From positions 1 to 30,987 of the forward strand of contig JAYMSP010001549.1 of the NCBI GenBank assembly GCA_036897095.1: a DNA stretch of 30,987 bases, read 5' to 3'. The DNA comes from Plantago elongata (taxonomy: Eukaryota > Streptophyta > Magnoliopsida > Lamiales > Plantaginaceae). Shown here piece after piece: positions 11,461-22,253 of the stretch. How positions within the stretch are numbered: position 1 is the stretch's first letter; each line of letters opens with the position of its first letter. The notes below the pieces were generated by a model. That model had not been told where the DNA came from and searched no databases. It saw only the letters and a program-made list of their open reading frames with translations. The position numbers were made by a program, and so were the translations under genes.

Positions 11461-11860
11461 TAAGGGTCAATTTCATCCAACTGCCCTCCAATGTTCCCTA
11501 ATTATATATAGAGCCCTGCAATGTAAACAATAACATAAAAGTCCCTAAAATATTTAAGGTATTACGGTATAGTCCAAAAGTCAATGTTAATTTTCATGGT
11601 GGCATGTTAAACTGACGTGTAAAAGAAAGAAAATGCAAAAATGATTTTCTTTTTCTCTTTTCTTATTTTGTTGGCAGTGGGTCTTGTATGTAATTGAATT
11701 TGTAGGGATCTAATTGTAATTGAAATGTCGTTCTCTGTGTTTATTATATTAGCCGTTGAGGACTGAAATATAATTAGAAGTCCGGTGAAAATTTGAAAAA
11801 GTAGCCGTTAGAATGGCTTTATAAATTGGTTTTGGGATGATTTTTGCACCACATTTGTGT
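11461..11860. other. Non-coding stretch before the GRF ORF, possible left end of the MULE
   Basis: The segment from 11464 (GGGTCAATTTCATCCAACTG) resembles the termini of some plant MULE or MITE families, but no matching inverted copy was found at the right side of the transposase. A TATA-like TTTATAAATT at 11817-11826 lies 76-85 bp before the ATG of the GRF ORF and could be its promoter. Confidence 0.35.
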
Positions 11861-11901
11861 CTGAAATCGGATTTTTTTTTTTTGGCTTGTTTTACTTGAA
11901 A

Positions 11902-12221
11902 ATGGCTTCGTCTAGTAAGAGTTCGGGAGCATTTACGAGTGGAAGAAATGAGGTTTGTGTGAAGTGTGGGAAGAAGACACAACCATGGAAGTCTCGATCC
12001 GATGTAAATCCCAGGAAAATATACAATCGGTGTCCCGTCCTGTGTTTTCTCATTGGGTTGAAGAAGATGAGGCAGAAGTAGAATCAAGGGAGGTGGAAGA
12101 CAACATGACAAATATGTTGCTTAGAAGGTTGCTTGAATCAAACCAAGCATTGCAAGAAGAACAAGTGACTACTAACAAGCTTCTAAGGGAACTCATTGTG
12201 GGGAATCAACAAAATGCATAG
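11902..12221 (+). pseudogene. GRF-type zinc-finger small protein, one frameshift
   Basis: Starts MASSSKSSGAFTSGRNEVCVK. The segment CVKCGKKTQPWKSR, then NPRKIYNRCP, then a VFSHWVEEDE segment has the layout of the GRF zinc finger, where C, C, C and C/H ligands surround an NPGRxFxxCP core and end in FFxW. The last part and the C-terminus (helical, LLRRLLESNQALQEEQ, ending NQQNA) are in a second frame, so a single-base frameshift lies near 12035-12045. Intact relatives in plants are small proteins with a GRF finger and a coiled-coil tail, often near MULE transposases; their role is not known to me. A TATA-like box precedes it and it runs toward the transposase gene. Confidence 0.6.
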
Positions 12222-12519
12222 CAAACTGCAAGGTGAACAACATAAACAAGCTATTGGTAGCTCTTAGTTATATGGTAGTTGTTAGGCAGAATGTTTAGTT
12301 CCCATGTATACAATGCTATGTAATTCTCCAAGTATGCAATAAAGTACATCCCATTCCTATAAAAATGTAGCATCACATGACAATAGTTGATCATAAAGTA
12401 CCAAACCATAAGCACCATGACTGAACAAAACAGAGTAATTGCAGTTTCATACATTAGTCAACAAAAATAGAGTTCACTTAGCTTGAGAATGTAGTAAAGA
12501 ACCACTAAACATGTAGAGA

Positions 12520-15500
12520 TCAACCTTTTGATTTTTTGTTCTTCTTCCTGCCATCTCTTGCCTTTCTTTTGAATGTTTTCTTGGTACTAGTATGTGAACA
12601 ATAAATACCAAAGCTAGTCAAATGCTTGCTATATGATAGAGGACATTTGTTTGGTGTAAAACTTACATATTCACCTTGAGATTGAGATTGCTTGAGGTTC
12701 TGATTGTTGAGGGTGTGATGCTTGTGATTGTGATGCCTGAGATGCTTGAGGCTGTGATGATCCTGCTGCCTATGGTATATGACAAGTAAACATGAATATG
12801 ATATCAACTTATACAAACTATCAACATATAAAACATACACATACATATATACCTGACTAGAAGGGCCTGCATCTTTCAACAAAGGACATTTGGTTCTGTT
12901 ATGTCCACCTTCCCTACACAATGTACACTTGTATTGCTTCTTCAGACTATTGCCAAAGCTGGAGTTGGAGATGGACTTCTTCTTCTTACCTTGTGCACCA
13001 GGCCTAGTTACAGGTGACCTGCCTCTCTTCCTTTTAACCTCATGAGGTCCACACTCATCATTATTCAAGTCTGAAGGCCAGAAGTTGTGATGAGAAATTA
13101 GTTGAATCATCACATCATAAGCTCTAATATAGGCAGCCTTGGTGTGGGTTGGAGACAAAAAATCTTCACTTTGTAACCTCATATGATTTATTGCCACCCA
13201 TGCATGTCTACAAGGTATGCCTGTTATATCCCATCTCCTACAGTCACAACTTCTACTAGCAAGATTCACAATAAATCTGAAAGTGTTGTCTTGTATTTCA
13301 AACCTCATGTCAGCCTTAGAAACAATTCTACATCTTCTTGATTGTTGTAGTGATTCATTCATCTTAAACAATACTCTAGGCATGTCAACAGATTGGTTTC
13401 TTGCACCCTTTTGTCTCCTAACTGTCATTCTTTGCATTATCTGTGTTCTAAGCCCCTCGAAGATGTTTAGAATGGAGAATCTCCTGACTGGTTCAACCCA
13501 AGAGTTAAATGACTCACTACAATTGTTTGTGCAATGCTCTATCTTAAGAGATGGGTCATATGCATGCCTAGCCTATAAACTAGTCTCAACATTCATTAGC
13601 TAGGCATATGCAACTTCATTTCCTGTGAATTATGCATGTAATTATACTAGTTCTATGCATGGCGGTACTATGTAGATGAATTTAATTGACAAGCTTTAAT
13701 ATAAAATTACCAGCTTTTATCTTTTGCATTGCCCAGTTGAACCCATAAGGTGTAAATGCAGTAACAACTTTACAGTAATATTTTCTCAAATCTGCACTTG
13801 GCCACTTCAACTTGAAGTTATCATATATTTGCTTAGCACACTTTCTATTGGTAACTTCTGGAGCTATGTCCTTTGCAGCTTCAATAAGGCCCTTGTACAG
13901 AAAAGAAAGAAACATGCGAACATGAATTAGTAAACAATCATTAGTAAACATGATGTTGGCACTAAATAAAATCTACATATTTATCTCACCTTATCCCTGT
14001 CTGCCATAAAATGCCAAGTTGAATCCCAAGGTCCAAGCATGGTCTTCAAGCAATTAAGAAAAAAACCCCAACTTTTTTTACATTCACCCTCCACAACACC
14101 ATCAGCTACATGAAATATTCCACCATCTGCATCAACCCCAACTGCATTTAATAAAATGCCACCAAATCTCCCTTTTAGATAACACCCATAAAAAAACAAG
14201 AATGGGTTGCATCCTCTAAGAAATCCATTCTTCAATGCTCCAAGGCCAACAAAGAACCTTTTGGATTGTGGAGGCCTGTTAACAAATTCACTTTCCATAG
14301 TGCGATTGTGCTATCTGGATTTGTTCTTCCAATCATCTCCATACTTGTGCAATAGCTTGTAAGCCTCAATTGGATCTCCACCAAGTATGTCTAATGCCTT
14401 ATGTCTAGCTCTATACACCTTCATGTATGGGACTGTGACATGCATCTCATCTTGAATCCAACCCACCAGTTCTTTAGCCTCCCTCTTGGGATTCTTCCCT
14501 AACTCTATAGTGATCTTACTAGCCACCCAATTAGAATCAGCCTCATTATTATTCACCTTCCTTATACATTTGTGACCACTGGTGTAAGTTTTGATTGCAA
14601 ATGTCTTGTTATCATCCAAAATAGATGCATGTAACCTCCACTTACACGCTTTAGCTCCATATTCCACAATATATCTAACCTTGTCATTCTTTTTCCTTAT
14701 CATGTCAAAGCCTACCTTAATGGCATACGCTTTGCACCTGTTGATCAACTCTTTCTTATTAGTGAACATGTCACATAGCTTGAATTCCATGTCCCACTTC
14801 TCCTCACCCATGTCAAACTCATCCCCAATACCATGATCAGCCTCAACAGTCTCATCATATGCATAGTCATCTTCAGAGTTGTGATTTTTGTCAACATCAT
14901 AAATACCATGATCAGCATCATCAGCTCTTGTCTGATCATCACACTCTTCATCATTGCACTCTTCATCACTGCACTCTTCATCAGACTTATCCTTGTCAAG
15001 TGGAACCCTTTTAAACCTTATGGCCTCATCCTCTGAATCATGCAAGTATACACACATCGGACAAGCATCCTCACAATCATCAATACCAGAATCAGTGTCA
15101 AGGTTCTCATTAAACCCCAACTCAGTTTTAGTCATGTTCTCATCAATACCACTCCGTGTCCCGTTCTCATCAATACCACTCTCAATCATGTTCTCATTCC
15201 CAGTTTCAGTGTTCAATTGACTAAACGTCAAGTTCTCAAAAGCATTATCATCCAAAAACTGAGATAAATTGTCATCAATCACCACATTTTCATTTCTGAG
15301 AGGAGATGCAATAGGAGTAAGTGGAATGTATGGAGTTTCATCTTGGACAGGGGAGGGGTTTTTAATTGTTTCAGGAGATGCAACTTTCTCAGCAGAGTCA
15401 TCAATAACTGATGTGGTTTGATCTTGGGCAGGGGAGGAGATTTTAAGTGTTTCAGGAGATGGTATGTGCTCAACAGTTTCACCAATAACTGTGGTGCTTT

Positions 15501-16364
15501 CATGTCGGTCAGTTGAGTGGTTTTCAAGTATTTCAGGAGATGCAACTTTCTCAAGTAAGGTCGGTATCTCTTTCATAGAGGAGGTAGGTTTATCTAGTGT
15601 AGGGGATTTTCATTTCCTTCTTCATCACTACGACCCTCAGTTAAGTCAACAAATCTAGGTGGACCTGTGTATAAAGGCATACAAGCACTTGCTTTTTTCT
15701 CTCCTAAACCTGAACAATCTTGTTCTCTCATAAGTTGTTTCAATCATATCCTTTGTAGTGGGATAATAAGTCTCATAAATATCTGTAGAGTTAATATTCT
15801 TTGACCTCAAATCAACAACTAAAGGAGCAATGTCTTCAACTTCTATATACAAATCTAGTTCTTTCCTATTGCAGTTTCTCTTGAACATTAACTCAACAAC
15901 CCTATCAGTTAAATCTTCAAATAACTCCATGGAATCCTCAACATCATATTTAATTGTGAAGCACATGGTGTTTTTTGTAGAGACATCATCTAACACTTCA
16001 CTCATAATAGTACTCAACAAGCCAGAGTAGTTATACTTGTTGCTATGTATATTTGGCACCATTTGTTCTTCCCCATCAAACTTTATCCTGATGTTAAATA
16101 GATCACCTATCAAACCAAAACAGGGAGCTCATGTTACAAACCAACAACAACACTAATTTCGACAATAATACAACTATATCATACGGAACTGAAAATTTAA
16201 CAAAAAAAATTTAAAAAATCCACAAAGCTAGGGTTTTTCTCCCCAATTTCAATACAATGATGAATTCTATGGATAGTTTCCCTCACAATCGACAATAACA
16301 ACAATAACTATGCAGTTCAAAAGCCATGTAAAGTTCGAAGTCACTATTACTTACCGTCCGTCAT
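12520..16364 (-). pseudogene. MULE transposase (mudrA type), split gene, inactivated
   Basis: Minus-strand gene. Exon 1 is ATG-ACG-GAC-G (16364-16355), joined across a 248 bp intron to 16106 onward. A long exon ends at 13990, followed by 13891-13711, 13622-12853, 12769-12675 and 12586-12520. Small introns of 83-98 bp have GT-AG ends. Domains in order: an N-terminal plant MULE domain; an acidic, repetitive linker (DEECSDEECNDEECDD); a MuDR DNA-binding-like domain (about 14790-14330); the MULE catalytic domain (FFVGLGALKNGFLRGC to SESFNSW); a SWIM zinc finger (CDC...CRH, about 13260-13210); a CCHC knuckle (CTLCREGGHNRTKC); and a basic tail. Damage: three in-frame TAG codons (14311-14313, plus two in 13622-13560 where the family has Trp), at least two frameshifts around 15570-15760, and Tyr in place of the first catalytic Asp (YGCYLKG for DGCxLKG). 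Confidence 0.85.
15300..15576 (-). repeat. Degenerate repeats in the transposase linker
   Basis: The linker of the MULE transposase contains about three imperfect units of some 35-39 residues, each with EKVASPE or EHIPSPE followed by a P/Q/D-rich part and a TxVI-type end. A second set of shorter GIDEN units (about 15050-15210) follows. Confidence 0.6.
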
Positions 16365-16559
16365 TGTCGACCTTTGTTGATGGAATGAGGAGCTCAACCA
16401 CCAACCCTTCGCGATACAGGAACTACACTAATATTGACACTTCAGAATAGATTATTATTCACTGGAATTTTGATTATTCCGGTGAAGTCGAGCAGAGGAT
16501 GATGAGATGGTGAAGATTGGTGGGTAGGTGTGTGAATGTCACTGTCTAATTTTACATTA

Positions 16560-17745
16560 ACCCTTCCAACCTAGTTGCCAATCAGTTCCCGCCAATCTCA
16601 CATTTCCGTCTCATCACTTAATTATCTACGTGTATTTTCCGAAAAATGTTGGTCAACTCGGAAAATTCAAAAAGGATGGTTATGTTATTATTTGAATTGC
16701 GAAGATTTTTATGAAAATGGGATATGCTGTGGGAGCATATGTAATTTTTCTTTAAATTAAAGTAATTAAGTTGCATATATGCTTAATAGTAGACTAGTAG
16801 TACTAAGAATTTTAAATAGGAAGCTTTGTTATTGGCTTTGGACTTTGCACTCTTTTATGGTGAAGTTATTGGAAAGAGAGAACACATGCAATTTACTTGA
16901 TCTAGGTTGTTTTTATTGAGAATACAAGTGTATTTAAAACTATAAAAATATATATAAAATATTTTCCATTAGTTGTTTCTAATTTTTTGTCGAACTTTGA
17001 TATTAGTGGTTGAATTTTATTACGTCGATAATGTATTGTGTGTTTTGTAGTTGTAACTTATAATGTAGTTATTTAGCTAATATTTCGACATGATATCTAA
17101 AAAAATTATTTCTCTCTTAAGTGATACATTTATTTTTAAAAAAATATTTTAGCTCACATTTAAAAGAATTCCTGGACCCGTCACTGCGAAGAAGCCTCTT
17201 TTGAAAATGAAACCCGACACGTCTTCTTAATTTGTTTTTTCCATCTCAGAATAAAATAAGTCTATAAGCTATGTATAACTTTAAAAAAAAAATAAAACGT
17301 AATTAAAATTTATGTCCTTATTTTAATTCTAAACCATACCGTTATAAGTGATCATAAATTCAAAGATTAGTCAGGAGAAAGATGCCGTGAACTTTGACAA
17401 TTTTGAATTTTCAAATGAATAGACATGAATAGTTCAACAAAGTTGTCTGAAAGTTCATAGAATGAACTAAAACCACACTACTGATATTTAGTTCAATTCA
17501 CACTGAACAATTACACAGTTCCTTATTTATAGAAGACTCAAAATTCCTATTTATAACACCAGTAATTAATCGTCCTCCCGCTCCAACCAACAACTTTGGC
17601 ATAAAATATTCAACCGACTGCCAACCCCTTATTATTCTAAAGTACCAAATCAATTACAAACATACCAAGAAACACAGATAAAAATACCTTGCAGAACAGG
17701 TACTCAGCAGTGCATTGTCACTCAGAAGCCAGCAAACAGTCTGTA
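16560..17745. other. AT-rich intergenic DNA and 3' flank of copy B
   Basis: No gene or named repeat recognised between the MULE and copy B. From about 17580 the sequence aligns with the 3' flanks of A and C (AACAACTTTGGCATAAA, CTGCCAACCCCTTATTATTC), so this is probably the 3' UTR region of copy B. Confidence 0.55.
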
Positions 17746-20036
17746 TTACTCCGGTTTTAGTGTTTTCGCAACGTCAATAACAAAGCGATACTTCACGTCC
17801 GACTTCAGAAGTCGTTCCATGGCAGTGTTTACATAGTCGATTGGGACTACCTCCACATCTGGGAAGATCTTGTGCTTGGCCGCATAATCAACCATTTCTT
17901 GTGTTTCTTTCATTCCTCCTATTCCACTTCCGGAAATGCTCTTCCTTCCCATAATAATTGGAAAAACAGGAAGCTCTAGGGGCTTTTCAGGGGCACCGAC
18001 TAGGATAAGCTTGCCGTGAGGCTTCAGCAAACTAAGTAGCGGTGGCATGGGATGATCTGCAGAAACAGTGTCGATGATTCCGTCTAATGTGCCTGCTGCA
18101 GCCTGTGCATGATAAATTACATTAGCCACTTGCTCATAGAAATAAATGAGCCACTTGCTCATAGAAATAAATGAATTGAAGGATTCTAAACCACAAATTT
18201 TGCCCTATGAATTAGTTACCTGCATTTCCTCAGGATTTTTGCTAACTAGAAATTCATCGGCACCAAGTTTTCCAAGAGCTTCCTCCTTCTTGCTAAGAGA
18301 AGTACTGATAACCGTCACTTTAGTTCCAAAGCTCTTGGCAAACTTGACAGCCACGTGACCGAGCCCACCAAGACCAACAACACCGATATTCATCCCTGGC
18401 TTGTCAAGCCCAAAGTACCTCAAGGGGCTGTAAGTAGTAATACCGGCGCACAGGAGAGGAGCATATTCCATAGGCAGGTTCTCTGGCCAATTAACAATGA
18501 AATGTTCATCTGCGACCATGAGGTCAGAGTAACCTCCATAGGTAATGGTTCCATCAAGGTAAGGGGAACTATAGGATTGTATTTGTTTTGCACAGTAATT
18601 TTCAAGATCATTACTGCACTGCTCACATTGGCGGCAAGAGCCAACCAGGCATCCAACACCAACTTTATCTCCAACTTTGCATTTTGTCACTTGGCTACCT
18701 ACCTCTGTCACAATCCCAACAATCTCATGCCTGCATCAAACAATGCCGCACATGTGTCAGGTCTTTTCCCTTTATGGGAATGCAAGTATACCAACAAATC
18801 AATCTGCCTAATAAGAATGCAAGTATATACTAACAGATCAACAAGATCAAACAGTTGGAAATCGTTCAATCTAAGAGAATGAATGAAAACACATGTAAAT
18901 AGTTCAAAGAATTCTTACCCAGGCACAACAGGGTACTGGGTGAAACCCCACTCATTTTTAACCATGTGAAGATCAGAATGACAGATCCCGCAGTACGTGA
19001 CTTTGAATTGCACATCCTTCTCACCAGTTGCCCTGTTTTGTTAAATTTATCAAAATAAATTAGTAAACAAATCAAATCGGAGAACAAAACAAAATGCCTG
19101 AATACAAAGTCTCATTTTCTATTTTCGTCAATATGAAACTCAACTTCTCCTTCTTAAAATAGAAAGTTAATCTCAAACTCTATTCACATCCTTACTACTA
19201 CTAACTCCGTTCTGGTTCCATCTTTATACAAACCGTGCATGAGTTTTAAGACAGAATTGAATATGTAGGAGAAATTGTGAAAAAATATTAAAAAGGATTA
19301 ATAAAGTATGACAAATAGTATCAAAGCGTCCTAGCTCCTAGCTCATTTGGCTAGTGTGCAATGGTACCAGAGCTCTAATGTATGCTAGCATAGCATAACA
19401 CTAAATCGAGTTGATAAGTGATAACTATGTAATAAATGATATGTGAATAATTTAATTAAATTTTATTATGACTAGTAATCACGATTGGAATTGATATTCT
19501 CAAGAAAGAAGTGATTAAAATATTGATACATTGTAACTTAAGTAGGATATACTCCTCCGTTCCAAATTGGAAATTTTGCAGACCGAACATACATTGTTAA
19601 TAAAATATAATAGATAATAAATAAAATAGGAGAGATGTTTTTTATTTATGTTAAATTTGGTATGGGCCAAATCGAAATATGAGATTTGGAACGGAGGGAG
19701 TATGTTTTTCATTCAAAGATGTGAAGTGAGGTTGATACCAGCCAAAACGTAGTAGGTCAAAATGAAATTGGAAATCTACGCTCGCATCCATACTAATTCA
19801 TACTTTATTTTCTAATTTATTCATATTAACTTAAAATACGTGTCCGGACCAAACAAGAATTTGAATCCAGGACCACGGGTATTAGTGATGAAACAATCAA
19901 TCATTTTAGAATGTTGGATTGGTAAAAGGAAGGTATACCTTCTGGAGAATTTGAAAGGGGATAAATGGCCGGAAGTGTCTCTGGCAGCCCATCCGCAAGC
20001 CTTGTTAGGATGCTCTGTCTCTGGATTTGTGGCCAT
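17746..20036 (-). CDS. 8-hydroxygeraniol oxidoreductase-like alcohol dehydrogenase, copy B
   Basis: Four exons on the minus strand (20036-19939, 19032-18919, 18730-18220, 18102-17746), all with GT-AG introns, encode an intact 359-residue protein starting [20 protein letters not shown]. Zinc and cofactor residues are the same as in copy A: C50, H72, E73, C165; C103/106/109/117; GLGGLG; STSLSKK. It shares with C several residues that differ from A ([23 protein letters not shown]), suggesting that B and C are closer in the coding part. Intron 1 is 906 bp against about 125 bp in A and C, owing to inserted DNA that includes a Stowaway MITE. Intron 2 is only 188 bp against 642 and 561 bp. Intron 3 has a 25 bp tandem duplication. 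The TATA region is weaker than in A and C. Substrate is inferred from family resemblance only. Confidence 0.93.
18124..18173. repeat. 25 bp tandem duplication in intron 3 of copy B
   Basis: Two perfect consecutive copies of a 25 bp unit starting AGCCACTTGCTCATAGAAAT. A and C have only a single related unit. It does not touch the splice sites. Confidence 0.95.
19085..19875. other. Inserted DNA of about 790 bp in intron 1 of copy B
   Basis: Flanking intron sequence matches intron 1 of copy C on both sides (AACAAATCAAATCGGAGA at the left; AGTGATGAA-CAAT-AATCATTTTAGAATG at the right), so the DNA between is extra in B. It contains a Stowaway MITE. It also contains TAGCTCATTTGGCTAGTG (about 19338) and GAATTTGAATCCAGGACC (about 19857), which look like tRNA-related box fragments, but I cannot name a family for the whole. 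Confidence 0.55.
19552..19700. mobile_element. Stowaway MITE in intron 1 of copy B
   Basis: About 149 bp with termini CTCCTCCGTTCCAAATT and the complement of CTCCCTCCGTTCCAAAT, flanked by TA on both sides. This is the Stowaway (Tc1/mariner) signature. AT-rich interior, no coding capacity. Confidence 0.88.
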
Positions 20037-20148
20037 TTTTTGAGATGGTGTTGTCTGTCTGACTAGAGAAAAATTGATGAAGTTTTAGGTTTTGTGGTTT
20101 GAATTTGATTGTGGAGATGATTTGATAGAGTAATGAATCGTCGTTGAG

Positions 20149-20216
20149 TATTTATGGTGATAGTTTAGGTCCACCGTATGACGTTTTCCGTGAGCTCAGC
20201 TGTCTAATACACGTCA
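20149..20216 (-). promoter_or_regulatory. Promoter of copy B
   Basis: The two conserved blocks are present: TGACGTTTTCCGTGAGCTCA (20179-20198) and AATACACGTCA (20206-20216), spaced as in A. The TATA position reads CCATAAATA on the minus strand (20149-20157) instead of CTATAAAATA in A or TATATATA in C, so the box looks weakened. Confidence 0.55.
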
Positions 20217-20219
20217 TGC

Positions 20220-20537
20220 CTTGTGCACAGGATAAGAAACGAAAGGGGAAAACACCACGAGAACGAAAGGGAAAGGAAGATAACGTTACAAAACACAATT
20301 GCTCCTAATGGACTGTTTTTCCACGTTTTATAAATCACTATCAATTCCAACTAAAATTGATCTTTTTTAATTTAAGTTTATTATTTTCAGCTAAATAAAA
20401 AATACATGGTATCACATAAATAATTCTTTTAACAAGTTTAAGAAAAAATTATACCACAGACTAATTGAGCATATATTACACCATCGAACTAGAGAAGTAC
20501 ATATACCATTGAATCAAAAGATCATATTAAACAAAGC
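20220..20537. other. Upstream flank of copy B, no gene
   Basis: The first 60 bp (ACGAAAGGGAAAGGAAG and nearby) match the distal promoter flank of copy C at about 28380-28400. The rest is AT-rich and not recognised. Confidence 0.5.
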
Positions 20538-20645
20538 ATTGTACCCTTTTTATACCATAGATGTAGATTTTAAGAATTAGGATGGATCCTTATTGTACCC
20601 TTTTTATACCATAGATGTAGATTTTAAGAATTAGGATGGATCCTT
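20538..20645. repeat. Perfect 2 x 54 bp tandem duplication upstream of copy B
   Basis: A 54 bp unit beginning ATTGTACCCTTTTTATACCA occurs twice in direct succession (20538-20591, 20592-20645) with no difference that I can see, so the duplication is recent. Confidence 0.95.
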
Positions 20646-20978
20646 GTTGAAGTTGATTCACAAACGTGAAGAGGAACATAAAGAAGAAAGTGGAGGGGAA
20701 GATAAGTGTTGGTGCTAAGAAAAAATATGTGGAGGTAAAAATTGAGTAAGAGTTTCCTAATCATAAATAAATAGGGTTGAGAGATAGTTTAGTTGATGAT
20801 TTCTTTTCATCATGGCTAACTTATGTGTAGTTAAATTATAATTAGAATGATAGGTGCCATATTTTGGAGAGTGGGACACTAGTTGGGATATGAAAAGTGG
20901 AATAGAAGATCCAGACCGGTGATGAAGTAGTGAAAAAAATAAAGTAGGAAAAATAGTGTATAAAGTTAAATATATATA

Positions 20979-21717
20979 TGTAACGACCTGAACAACTAAT
21001 AGGTCGAGCCCGACTCTTTGTGCCAGCACAGTTACTTATGGACAACTCTACAAGTGATATGTTGACCCCACTGCACCAACACAAGTCCTTTCCCACGCAC
21101 TTTTTTCCACACTCGTGCACGAACTAGGAGACTTCCCAGTTCGTCACCCATCCTAGAATTGCTCAAGAGCAAGCACGCTTAACTCTGGAGTTCTCATAGG
21201 TGGATTCCAAAAAGAGTGATGCACCTTGTTAAATAATATCATTTTCAATCTCTTTAAAATCTTTCAACTTTACTTGAAATTCTGGGGTGTTACATTCACC
21301 CCCCTTTTGAATTGTGCGGCGTTCCAGCCACACCATGGTCCGACCAACTATACACCCCTTGTGGTGTGGGTTTTAGATTGGCACAACTCTTATACGATTT
21401 GTAACGACCTAGACCACTAATGGGCTGACCTTGACCCTTTGAGCCTGCATGGTTACTTATGGGCAGCTCTTCGCGTGATATGCTGGCACCACCATACCAA
21501 CACAAGTCCCTTCCTACACACGTTGTCATCACTCGTACGTGAACCGGAATACTTCCTAGTTGATCACCCATCCTAGAATTGCTCCAAAGCAAGCACGCTT
21601 AACTCTGTAGTTCTTGTAGCTGAATTCCCGAAAAGAGATGTGCACCTTGTTAATATGAGTAGCGTTTTCAATCTCTTTAAACTCTTTGAACTTGACTTAA
21701 AATTCTAGGATGTTACA
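20979..21717 (-). mobile_element. Cassandra-type TRIM (LTR retrotransposon) with 5S-like LTRs
   Basis: Two direct repeats, 20979-21294 and 21400-21717, each start TGTAACGACCT and end TGTTACA, with 105 bp between them. On the minus strand each LTR contains a 5S rRNA-like segment (GTTAAGCGTGCTTG, then AGGATGGGTGAC...GGGAAGT), at about 21130-21205 and 21550-21625. A purine-rich tract (AAAAGGGGGGTGAA) abuts the 3' LTR and a weak tRNA-Met-like primer site abuts the 5' LTR, so the element reads on the minus strand. It is non-coding by nature and structurally complete. The LTRs differ at roughly one position in five by eye, so the insertion is old, perhaps of the order of 10 million years if usual plant substitution rates apply. 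No clear target duplication. Confidence 0.88.
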
Positions 21718-22220
21718 TTATAAGTGTCAATTACTTCCAAGTTGAAAAAATACATAGACACATTTTATATTTTAAACTCAATGAAATATTAAAAAAAATT
21801 AATTTAGCGATAGATCAGGAAGTACGAATCGTGCCTCCATCATAAATACTACTTAAAAGAATCGCAAAGCACTACTACACTAGTGACTCTGGTGGTGGTG
21901 TCGAGAGTTGGAGATGAAGGTGATATAATTTTGTTGTAAATGTAAAATAACTATTTAGGTTGGAGTTTGTATGTTTAAGTAATTTTTCTTTAGAAAATTA
22001 ATTTTTATCATCAAATAGATAAATATAAAGTAAGGTTAGTGGCCCAAGAGCACATAAAAATTATTTTTATTATATTGAGACCTTCACCCATTAGTTAAGT
22101 TCACATATGTCAAAGTATTGTTAACCATTATTACAACACAAGATTGGTTTTTAAATTAGTTAGATGATCACAATGCGCTTCTGAACTATTTATGACAGTG
22201 CCACAAGGACCTTTACTTCC
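21718..22220. other. Flank paralogous to the region upstream of copy C
   Basis: No gene. The part 21790-21930 aligns by eye with 28565-28710 (shared GCCTCCATCATAAAT, AAAGAATCG, GGTGGTGT, GAGATGAAG). It continues the duplicated block beyond the Cassandra element. Confidence 0.6.
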
Positions 22221-22227
22221 CCTCATC

Positions 22228-22253
22228 GGGGAGGGGTGGGGTGGGGTGGGGGG
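22228..22253 (+). other. G-quadruplex-forming motif
   Basis: Five G-runs of at least four G separated by single bases (A, T, T, T) over 26 bp. This is an ideal G4 pattern in an otherwise AT-rich stretch. Confidence 0.9.

Larger units (their letters stand above)
11850..16560 (-). mobile_element. Mutator-like element (MULE), inactivated; boundaries uncertain
   Basis: A DNA transposon with two convergent genes: a mudrA-type transposase pseudogene on the minus strand (12520-16364) and a small GRF zinc-finger ORF on the plus strand (11902-12221). They are separated by about 300 bp that holds only their 3' ends. The layout recalls the convergent mudrA/mudrB pair of maize MuDR, although the small gene is not related to mudrB as far as I can see. 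I could not find a convincing terminal inverted repeat pair or 9 bp target duplication, so one or both ends may be eroded. It lies between gene copies A and B. Confidence 0.75.

Noticed and set aside
11464-11600. Terminal inverted repeat of the MULE
   Set aside because: It looks like a transposon end, but I found no inverted counterpart near 16360-16760 and no target duplication.
21130-21205. Possible 5S rRNA genes at this place and at 21550-21625
   Set aside because: The 5S-like segments are partial, diverged and sit inside paired TGTAAC...GTTACA repeats, so they belong to a Cassandra TRIM.
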